From an uncultured Synechococcaceae cyanobacterium (GTDB taxonomy: Bacteria; Cyanobacteriota; Cyanobacteriia; PCC-6307; Cyanobiaceae), in NCBI GenBank assembly GCA_902574955.1, contig CACGPQ010000009.1, forward strand, positions 1-42,224: a stretch of DNA of 42,224 nucleotides, given 5' to 3'. Both the position numbers and the translations under genes were made by a program. The notes under the pieces were generated by a model. It saw only the letters and a program-made list of their open reading frames with translations. It was not told the DNA's origin and made no database searches. Shown here in pieces: positions 36,105-42,224 of the stretch. Positions within the stretch are counted from its first letter, which is position 1. Every line of letters starts with the position of its first letter.

Positions 36105-37496
36105 ATGCCTTGTGTAATATCTTCTCCTTCAACTGATAGTGGTAAAACTACATTATCACTTTTAATATCTTGTTGGGCGTTCTCAAAAGGTATAAAAATA
36201 CAAACTTTCAAGGTTGGCCCAGATTATCTTGATCAACAGCAACTTAGTTCAATTGGGCAACCTATTTGTAGGAATTTAGATATTTTTTTAAGTGGTGAGG
36301 AATGGGTTCAACAAAGTTTTTTTAAACATTCTACGAAATATGAATTTTCATTAATTGAAGGAGCAATGGGTCTATTTGATGGATTAGGGTCAACAACTTA
36401 TTCCAGCACAGCAAATATTTCTAAACTTCTCAATGCTCCAGTAATTTTTATTGTTAATGCTAGAGGTCAAGTAGCTTCTCTTTTGGCAACTGTTCGAGGT
36501 TTTAGAGATTTCGATAGTGAGTTGTCAATAGCAGGCATTATATTTAACAACGTTAATTCAGATAGACATAAAAAATTAATTAAAGAAGTTTTTAAAAATG
36601 AAGATATCGAAATTCTTGGTTTTTTACCATCTGATTCAAAAATAGCTTTAAACAAAGCTAATTTAGGTTTGATATCTCCATTGGATAATGGTAAAGAAAT
36701 TGATGTTGAATATTTTGCAAATTTCGCCGAAAGAAATCTTGATGTATTTTCTCTTATTAAATTCCTGAAATCTCCTCAAAAGAAAATATTTAATTCTGAT
36801 ATTTTTGAAAATTTTAAGATAGAAAAAGGTAAACCCATAGCAATTTTAGAAGATAAAATTTTTCACTTTCAATATCCTGAAACTAAGGAGTTTTTGAGTG
36901 AAATAGGTATACCATTAATTTCATGGAGTATTTATGAAGATGAAGAAATACCTAATGAGGCTTCTTCTTTAATTATTCCTGGGGGGTTCCCTGAAAAATA
37001 TGCTGATCATATAAGTAACTCTACAAAGAGCTTAAATTCGTTAAGGAAATTCCGCAAAGAAGGATTTATATATGCAGAGTGTGGAGGAATGATGATTTTA
37101 GGAGACTTTATTAAAGATGAAAATGGTGATAATCATAAAATGAGTGGCATTTTGCCTTTTAGATCAAAAAAAAGTAAGCTTTCATTAGGCTATAGATACA
37201 TAGAGGGTTTAAAAGATACTCCAATTATTAAACAAAATCAATTAATTAGAGGACATGAGTTTCATTATTGGGAAATTGAAAAAAATTTATCTGAACTTGA
37301 TTTAAGAAATGCTAAGCATAATAAGAAACTTTCCTCCCCATGGAAAATTAAATCTTGGGATACTGAATATAAAAATGAAGGCTTTGTTGATGAAAAATTA
37401 CATGCAAGTTGGATTCACTTACATTTGCCAAGTTCTCCAGTAGTCGCAAAAAACTTTATTGATGCCACCCAAATTAGTTTTTCAAAGGATTCTTAA
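36105..37496 (+). CDS. cobB: Cobyrinic acid a,c-diamide synthase
   Basis: Glutamine-dependent amidation of cobyrinate in corrinoid synthesis (CbiA/CobB family). The 463 residues start with a P-loop-like SSPSTDSGKTTLS and GPDYLD, and end with a class-I glutaminase domain with Cys326 in AECGGMM and H438 in WIHLH. Marine picocyanobacteria are known to make pseudocobalamin, so the gene fits. It is packed three bases after opcA, which couples its expression to zwf-opcA although the pathway is unrelated. The stop overlaps the convergent DUF212 gene by four bases. Confidence 0.93.
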   Translation: MPCVISSPSTDSGKTTLSLLISCWAFSKGIKIQTFKVGPDYLDQQQLSSIGQPICRNLDIFLSGEEWVQQSFFKHSTKYEFSLIEGAMGLFDGLGSTTYSSTANISKLLNAPVIFIVNARGQVASLLATVRGFRDFDSELSIAGIIFNNVNSDRHKKLIKEVFKNEDIEILGFLPSDSKIALNKANLGLISPLDNGKEIDVEYFANFAERNLDVFSLIKFLKSPQKKIFNSDIFENFKIEKGKPIAILEDKIFHFQYPETKEFLSEIGIPLISWSIYEDEEIPNEASSLIIPGGFPEKYADHISNSTKSLNSLRKFRKEGFIYAECGGMMILGDFIKDENGDNHKMSGILPFRSKKSKLSLGYRYIEGLKDTPIIKQNQLIRGHEFHYWEIEKNLSELDLRNAKHNKKLSSPWKIKSWDTEYKNEGFVDEKLHASWIHLHLPSSPVVAKNFIDATQISFSKDS

Positions 37497-37972
37497 TTTA
37501 TTATCAAATTAAATATTTTGTGAGGAGAACCTAAAAAAAACATTCCAGGCAAAGTGATTAATGGTCCTAAAATACTCCCCACCATGACCTCAATTTTTGT
37601 ATGGCCAAGAGTTTCTTTTAGAAGTAACTCAGATTTAGGGTCTAGTTTTTTTGATAGTTTATTGATTTCTGACGCTTGAATTCCAGCTGCTTTTCGAACA
37701 CCACTAGCGTCATACATAACTATTAGTGCTACAGCAACTGATAATGCGAATGTTGAGTTATCAAATCCCAATTCATAACCTAGACCAGATGTGGCACCAG
37801 TTATTAAGGCGGAATGACTTGAAGGCATACCACCCGTCTCAAACATAATTCCAAATCTTATCTCTCCAGTTGAAAAGAAATTAAATATAATTTTGAAAAA
37901 TTGAGCTAGTAAACAGGATAATAAGCTCCAAAAAAGAACTGAATTATTAAAAATGGAGAAAAACTCAGACAT
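37493..37972 (-). CDS. DUF212 / acid phosphatase-VanZ-like membrane protein
   Basis: A 159-residue membrane protein of the DUF212 (divergent PAP2) family. Characteristic elements are ETGGMPSSHSALITG (G47-G48, S51-S52-H53) and YDASGVRKAAG, with about four hydrophobic segments. The SSH and Asp/Arg motifs resemble the active site of PAP2 phosphatases, but no substrate is known. It starts 13 bases after crtE and is probably co-transcribed with it, so a role with prenyl diphosphates is a fair guess, not evidence. Confidence 0.85.
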   Translation of the reverse strand: MSEFFSIFNNSVLFWSLLSCLLAQFFKIIFNFFSTGEIRFGIMFETGGMPSSHSALITGATSGLGYELGFDNSTFALSVAVALIVMYDASGVRKAAGIQASEINKLSKKLDPKSELLLKETLGHTKIEVMVGSILGPLITLPGMFFLGSPHKIFNLIIN

Positions 37973-37985
37973 AATTTAAAGCTAA

Positions 37986-38888
37986 TTATCTGTCTCTATT
38001 TGTGATAAAGTCTGCCAACGATATTAAATACTTTGCATCTGTACCCCATGGTTCAATTGCTTTTTTTGCTTTTTCAACTAAATCAAATGCTCTTTTCTTT
38101 GACTCCTCCATCCCAAGTAATTTAGGGTAAGTAGTTTTGTCAGCTAAAAGATCTTTGCCGGCAGTTTTACCAAGTTTTTCACTGCTTGAAGTTAAATCAA
38201 GAATATCATCTACTATTTGGAAGGCTAAACCAATTCCCTCTGCATATGTTGTTAGAGCTTGTAATAGTTTTTTGTTTGCACCCGCGATCATCGCACCTGT
38301 TCTTACACAAGCCTTTAATAAAGCTCCAGTCTTATGAAGATGAATATATTCGAGAGTTTCAAGGTCGACTTCTTTACCTTCGCATTCCAAATCAACAACT
38401 TGCCCACCGACTAGGCCTGGTGCTCCAGCAACTAGGGATAATTCGCCAACTACATTTAATAATCTATTTGCATCTACTCCAGGGCTTCTTAAAGAGACCA
38501 TTTCAAAGGCCCTGGTTAATAAAGCATCGCCTGCAAGAATAGCTATTGCATCTCCATATACTTTATGATTCGTCGGCCTACCTCTCCTCAAGTCATCATT
38601 ATCCATAGCGGGCAGATCATCATGAATCAAAGACATTGTATGGATCATTTCTATCGCTACTGCAGTTGGAACAGCAAGAGAAGGATCTCCTCCAGCCAGT
38701 GAGCAAGATGCCAAACATAAAATTGGACGTATTCTTTTCCCTCCAGCTAAAAGAGAATATCTCATTGATTCTCTCAATATTTCTGGATTCTCAGGACCCA
38801 GGGAAAAATCAAGTGCTTCTTCTACAATCTTTTTTGTGTTTTTAAGATATTTTTCAAAATCAGAAATACTATTTATAACTTCAGTCAT
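37986..38888 (-). CDS. crtE: Geranylgeranyl diphosphate synthase (trans-prenyltransferase)
   Basis: Condenses isopentenyl diphosphate units to a C20 (or similar) chain for carotenoids, the chlorophyll phytyl tail and quinones. The 300 residues contain the first Asp-rich motif DDLPAMD (D90, D91, D96), the RRGRPT loop, GGQVVDLE and the second motif DDILD (D227, D228, D231), all intact. The chain length cannot be read with certainty; GGPP is the usual cyanobacterial assignment. It follows folD by 36 bases on the same strand and precedes the DUF212 gene. Confidence 0.94.
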   Translation of the reverse strand: MTEVINSISDFEKYLKNTKKIVEEALDFSLGPENPEILRESMRYSLLAGGKRIRPILCLASCSLAGGDPSLAVPTAVAIEMIHTMSLIHDDLPAMDNDDLRRGRPTNHKVYGDAIAILAGDALLTRAFEMVSLRSPGVDANRLLNVVGELSLVAGAPGLVGGQVVDLECEGKEVDLETLEYIHLHKTGALLKACVRTGAMIAGANKKLLQALTTYAEGIGLAFQIVDDILDLTSSSEKLGKTAGKDLLADKTTYPKLLGMEESKKRAFDLVEKAKKAIEPWGTDAKYLISLADFITNRDR

Positions 38889-38924
38889 TTTATACCTTTA
38901 GTAAATAATTTTTCATCTTGGAGT

Positions 38925-39821
38925 TTATGGCAAAAGATCATTAAGAGTTGATGATAAACCAAATTTTTTTTGCCAACTAAAAATAGTATTTACAAGTAAC
39001 ATTGTTACTGTCATTGGTCCAACACCTCCTGGTACAGGTGTGTAAGCAGATACTTTAGAAATGACATCTTCTAATAATACATCTCCACATAATCTGGTTT
39101 GATTTTTATCGGAACTTTTTAATCTATGTATTCCAACATCAATAATTACTGCGCCTTCTTTCACAAAACTAGAATCTACAAGGTTGGGTTTTCCTGCAGC
39201 CACAATTAGAATGTCGGCTTCTCTACAGACTTGATTCAAATTTAATGTTTTTGAATGAGTTATTGTTACAGTTCCATTAAGGTTTAACAACATAAGCGAT
39301 AGTGGTTTCCCAACTAGCAAGCTTCTTCCAATAACAACAATTTTTTTCCCTTTAATTTTAATATTATGGGACCTTAATAAATTAATAATTCCTGCTGGTG
39401 TACATGATCTCATAGCGGGTTCATTTTTCACTAATTTGCCGATGTTTATCTCATTTAATCCATCTACATCTTTGTTTGGATTTATATAACTTATCAGTCG
39501 TTGCTCATCAAACTTGTCTGGAATGGGGAGTTGTAGCAACATTCCATCAATATTCTCATCAAAGTTTAATTTTTTTATTAATTGTTCAACTTCTTTTTGC
39601 TCTGCACTGTCTTTTAGATGAAATATAAAGCTCTTAATCCCAATCCTTGAACATGCTTTTTCCTTGTTATTAACGTAAACACCACTGGCAGGGTCTTCAC
39701 CTATTCTTATTACAGCTAAACCGGGAGACCTTTTTGCAATTTTTTTATTAATAGAGATATAGTCATTTAATCTTTCTTCAATTTCAAGAGATAATTTTTT
39801 ACCATCTAATTTTAATGACAT
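38925..39821 (-). CDS. folD: FolD, methylenetetrahydrofolate dehydrogenase/cyclohydrolase
   Basis: Bifunctional enzyme that converts 5,10-methylene-THF to 10-formyl-THF for purines and fMet-tRNA. The 298 residues have K54 in [10 protein letters not shown]98 (LLQLPIP), D120 (NKDVDGLN), the NADP loop GRSLLVGKP (165-173) and [10 protein letters not shown] (262-271). An AGGAG sequence lies about 12 bases before the ATG. It leads the minus-strand folD-crtE-DUF212 group and is divergent from the pgpH-like gene by 74 bases. Confidence 0.96.
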   Translation of the reverse strand: MSLKLDGKKLSLEIEERLNDYISINKKIAKRSPGLAVIRIGEDPASGVYVNNKEKACSRIGIKSFIFHLKDSAEQKEVEQLIKKLNFDENIDGMLLQLPIPDKFDEQRLISYINPNKDVDGLNEINIGKLVKNEPAMRSCTPAGIINLLRSHNIKIKGKKIVVIGRSLLVGKPLSLMLLNLNGTVTITHSKTLNLNQVCREADILIVAAGKPNLVDSSFVKEGAVIIDVGIHRLKSSDKNQTRLCGDVLLEDVISKVSAYTPVPGGVGPMTVTMLLVNTIFSWQKKFGLSSTLNDLLP

Positions 39822-39856
39822 TTAGAAAAACATCTCCTTTTTACACCTAGCATGCC

Positions 39857-39862
39857 TATAAT
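39857..39862 (+). promoter_or_regulatory. TATAAT -10 element upstream of the PgpH-like gene
   Basis: An exact TATAAT lies 33 bases before the GTG start in the 74-base region shared with folD. No good -35 hexamer is present at 16-18 bases. Such strings occur by chance in AT-rich DNA. Confidence 0.3.
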
Positions 39863-39895
39863 TCTAAATTATTCAAATAGATTTATTTATATTCT

Positions 39896-41365
39896 GTGCA
39901 AAACATTACAACCTTAAAAAAATTGTTTTATCTGTGGAGGCGAAGTCAAGTTCCAGTAAAACAACCAATTAAGATTTCAAGGATAGATAATCTTATAATT
40001 TTTTTGTTATGCATTTTAATTTCAATAGTTTCTTCTTATAAACTTCTTCTTATTTCGTCTTTAAATATCGCAGATATTTTTTCTTGGCTTTTGACTTTCA
40101 CTGAAATACTTATTAGTTCCGGAATTTTAATATTAGTTTCAAAAAAAGAGAACCCCATAATTTCTTCAAGACAGATTTTCTTGATCATTACTCTCCTTTT
40201 GGCAGTACAAGTTACGAAATTAGCTTTCGCTTCAGCCATAAGTCCTTTATCTATGATAATTCCACCGGCATTAATAATATCTCAAGGTATGGGAAGCATA
40301 ACAGCTTTAGCTTGGGTATCAATAGCAAGCTTTAGTTGGCCAGACCCAGCAGTTACTATAAATAATAATTTATTTTTTATTTTATTAGTTTGCTCTTCAG
40401 TTGTATCTCTACTTGGAGGAAGAATAAGAAGTAGAGCTCAGTTACTTCAACTATCAATTTTTGTCCCTATAGGATCTTTCTTTAGTCAATGGATATTGAT
40501 AGGTAAAGATAAAATATCTCTTGTTAAAAACCAAGATTTTGTTTTAGCTAATAGGGATATATTTTCTGATTCCTTGCTATTGGCAATAGTAATGCTTTTT
40601 ACTATTTTATTTATTCCTATTTTTGAATCGATATTCGGATTATTAACTAAAGCAAGATTACTCGAATTGGCTGATAAGGAGAAACCTCTAATTAGAAGAT
40701 TGTCTCTTGAAGCTCCTGGTACTTTTGAACATACTTTACTTATATGTGGTTTAGCAGAGGAAGCAACAAGAATGATAGGTGGTGATATTGATCTAATTAA
40801 AACTGGAGCGTTATATCATGATGTTGGTAAATTACATGCACCTAACTGGTTTATAGAAAATCAGGATGGTTCAAAAAATCCGCACGACGAATTAGATGAT
40901 CCAATTAAAAGTGCAGAAGTATTGCAGGCACACGTTGATGAAGGATTGAAATATGCAAGAAAAAATAGACTACCTAAACTGATAGCTAATTTTATCCCTG
41001 AACATCAAGGCACCCTAAAAATGGGATATTTTTTTCAAAAAGCTAAAGAAAAAAATCTCGAAATTAATGAATATTATTTTAGATACAAGGGCCCTATTCC
41101 TCAGTCAAAAGAAACAGCTATTTTAATGCTTGCAGATGGATGTGAAGCAGCACTAAGAGCTATGAATATTAATGCATCTGATAAAGAAGCTTTGGAAACA
41201 ATATCGAACATTATCTACTCGCGTCAAAAAGATGGGCAATTAAATGATAGTAATTTATCTAAAGGAGAAATTTTTCTTATAAAAAGGGCATTCTTGAATG
41301 TCTGGAAAAGAATTAGACATAGAAGAATTCAGTATCCAACTAGCAAGAATAACACTTTTTCTTAA
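39896..41365 (+). CDS. PgpH-like membrane HD-domain protein, probable c-di-AMP phosphodiesterase
   Basis: The 489 residues contain about six or seven membrane segments (about 32-48, 58-82, 93-131, 158-176, 185-203, 225-248) and a C-terminal HD phosphodiesterase domain. The sequence EAPGTFEHTLLICGLAEEA (H279), YHDVGK (H308-D309), H346 (HVDEG), EHQG (H370) and LADGCEAALRA (D414) follows PgpH/YqfF closely, a family known to hydrolyse c-di-AMP. The large extracytoplasmic 7TMR-HDED domain of the classical protein is absent. The GTG start gives a charged N-terminus before the first helix; no Shine-Dalgarno is visible. Confidence 0.85.
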   Translation: MQNITTLKKLFYLWRRSQVPVKQPIKISRIDNLIIFLLCILISIVSSYKLLLISSLNIADIFSWLLTFTEILISSGILILVSKKENPIISSRQIFLIITLLLAVQVTKLAFASAISPLSMIIPPALIISQGMGSITALAWVSIASFSWPDPAVTINNNLFFILLVCSSVVSLLGGRIRSRAQLLQLSIFVPIGSFFSQWILIGKDKISLVKNQDFVLANRDIFSDSLLLAIVMLFTILFIPIFESIFGLLTKARLLELADKEKPLIRRLSLEAPGTFEHTLLICGLAEEATRMIGGDIDLIKTGALYHDVGKLHAPNWFIENQDGSKNPHDELDDPIKSAEVLQAHVDEGLKYARKNRLPKLIANFIPEHQGTLKMGYFFQKAKEKNLEINEYYFRYKGPIPQSKETAILMLADGCEAALRAMNINASDKEALETISNIIYSRQKDGQLNDSNLSKGEIFLIKRAFLNVWKRIRHRRIQYPTSKNNTFS

Positions 41366-41372
41366 TGAAAAT

Positions 41373-41765
41373 TTATAGCCTAATACTTCTTCGATGCTTT
41401 GGATTACACCAATATACAAGAGCTAATGTACTTAATAATGTTGTTAAAAGAGTAAACCCACCTATTCCAAAAATGTCTTTAATAGTTATAAGTCTAACCA
41501 CTGAATAAGGACCCGTCCCGGAAATTACCATCGATAGAGATACTAGAGTTAAAGTTACTCCCCATTTTCTTTCTGCTAAAAGAGCTGCTGAAGAAACTAT
41601 TCCAACGATCGCAGCAGGCCAACCAAGACTTATGGCAAGAGTAATATTTGCAACTTTTAGTGGAGGCCCATAACTTATTATTATTGCGATTATTGGAAGT
41701 GCAATTATATTGCTGATTAACCCAACCCATGAAAGTGCCCAATATCCTAGTAACCTTTCTCTCAT
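41373..41765 (-). CDS. Small multi-spanning membrane protein, unknown function
   Basis: I do not recognise this 130-residue protein. It has about four hydrophobic segments (roughly 12-33, 41-64, 70-86, 98-118) with short basic loops (ERKWG, CNPKHRRSIRL) and no catalytic motif. The alternative frame 41494-41742 on the same strand is hydrophilic and Cys/Asn/Ser-rich, and is rejected. It lies 81 bases downstream of leuA on the same strand and ends seven bases from the convergent PgpH-like gene. Transport or structural role possible; nothing firm. Confidence 0.7.
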   Translation of the reverse strand: MRERLLGYWALSWVGLISNIIALPIIAIIISYGPPLKVANITLAISLGWPAAIVGIVSSAALLAERKWGVTLTLVSLSMVISGTGPYSVVRLITIKDIFGIGGFTLLTTLLSTLALVYWCNPKHRRSIRL

Positions 41766-41846
41766 TATTAACTGCTTTAACTATTAGATTAATTTACAAT
41801 ATTAAGAGACTTTTTTTAATGCTACTTAATATTCCTAGAAAATAAT

Positions 41847-42224
41847 TTAATTTGCCTGATTAGATAGAAATGTATTATTCGAATTTTCTAAATTATCAAA
41901 TTGTGGGTGAATTGAATTTTTTTTCTCAGAAAAGACAAGTCTATTTAAAGCATTAACATAAGCATTTGCTGCGGCAACAACAACATCCGTATCAGCAGAA
42001 TGACCAGAATATATTTTATTATCCCTTCTTATTCTTATTGTTACTTCGCCCAAAGCGTCGATCCCTTCTGTTACCGACTTAACTGAAAATTCAATTAATT
42101 CATTAGGAACTTTAGCTAGTTTATTTAATGCCTCGCATACAGCGTCAACTGGCCCAGTCCCTATTGATACAGCAGTATCCTCAGTATTATCTTCCGTATT
42201 AAGAAGCGAAATGGTGGCAGTAGG
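41847..42224 (-). CDS. leuA: 2-isopropylmalate synthase, C-terminal part (start outside window)
   Basis: LeuA makes the first committed step of leucine synthesis from 2-oxoisovalerate and acetyl-CoA. Only the last 125 codons are in the window; the frame stays open to the right edge. The visible part is the LeuA allosteric (leucine-binding) dimer domain: [36 protein letters not shown] and [25 protein letters not shown]. After the conserved end there is a polar tail of about 33 residues. The internal ATG at 42051-42053 is not the real start. Confidence 0.93.
   Translation of the reverse strand, partial: PTATISLLNTEDNTEDTAVSIGTGPVDAVCEALNKLAKVPNELIEFSVKSVTEGIDALGEVTIRIRRDNKIYSGHSADTDVVVAAANAYVNALNRLVFSEKKNSIHPQFDNLENSNNTFLSNQAN

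Noticed and set aside
38186-38542. 118-codon plus-strand open frame
   Set aside because: It is antisense to crtE, whose Asp-rich motifs are intact, and has no recognisable protein features.
41494-41742. 82-codon frame on the same strand as the small membrane protein
   Set aside because: Composition is Asn/Ser/Cys/Trp-rich and implausible, while the overlapping frame encodes a clean membrane protein.

Overview
This AT-rich window (roughly 30% G+C by eye) looks like chromosomal DNA from a high-light-adapted Prochlorococcus. Evidence: very small intergenic gaps, PsbP, a KaiB-like/histidine-kinase SasA, OpcA next to zwf, a ferredoxin-NADP reductase without the phycobilisome-linker domain, a chloroplast-like tRNA-Glu, and proteins matching cyanobacterial families throughout. 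The genes look like core-genome genes. I saw no transposase, integrase, phage gene, CRISPR array, rRNA or attachment site, and no gene-free stretch longer than 300 bases; the largest gap is about 246 bases, between malQ and prs.

Layout. 1-4529: the 3' part of recB (no start in the window) and recD, one base apart. 4667-8535: DEAD-box RNA helicase, a small Cys-containing exported protein and an ABC exporter. 8549-9106: psbP on the minus strand. 9218-10720: recR-lipA. 10717-16286: a minus-strand block read lysA, dacA, uppS, bioB, trhO, unknown 166-aa gene. 16375-21534: a GNAT acetyltransferase, clpC, a glycerol-dehydrogenase-like gene and an alpha/beta hydrolase. 21547-23811 (minus): cdsA and a PLP amino-acid decarboxylase. 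23876-26139: an ABC1/UbiB kinase-like gene and a short RodZ-like gene. 26153-27673 (minus): malQ. 27920-28915: prs. 28931-29977 (minus): a secreted unknown and a CpeS-like calycin candidate. 30084-31316: sasA and tRNA-Glu(UUC). 31328-31870 (minus): an SRPBCC protein. 32051-37496: petH, zwf, opcA, cobB. 37493-39821 (minus): a DUF212 protein, crtE and folD. 39896-41365: a membrane HD-domain protein of the PgpH type. 41373-42224 (minus): a small membrane protein and the 3' end of leuA.

Connections. Three themes stand out. (1) Cyclic di-AMP: a DacA/CdaA-type synthase (13976-14884) and a PgpH-like phosphodiesterase candidate (39896-41365) are about 25 kb apart, and the synthase sits between lysA and uppS, two genes that feed the cell wall. 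(2) Night and carbon metabolism: sasA (clock output), zwf-opcA (oxidative pentose phosphate entry), malQ (glucan turnover) and petH (NADPH) lie within about 10 kb. (3) Several start codons have inverted repeats directly in front of them (deaD, the CpeS-like gene, lysA), and psbP is preceded by a 19-base homopolymer. The strongest of these is the 10-bp hairpin ending four bases before the deaD ATG.

No obviously new multi-gene system is visible. The best leads are the deaD leader hairpin, the membrane-anchored FNR, the reduced PgpH, and two or three uncharacterised proteins. Starts at TTG (recR, alpha/beta hydrolase, sasA) and GTG (prs, pgpH-like) were chosen from reading frame, family N-termini or ribosome-binding sites. 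I saw no convincing Rho-independent terminator with a U-tract.
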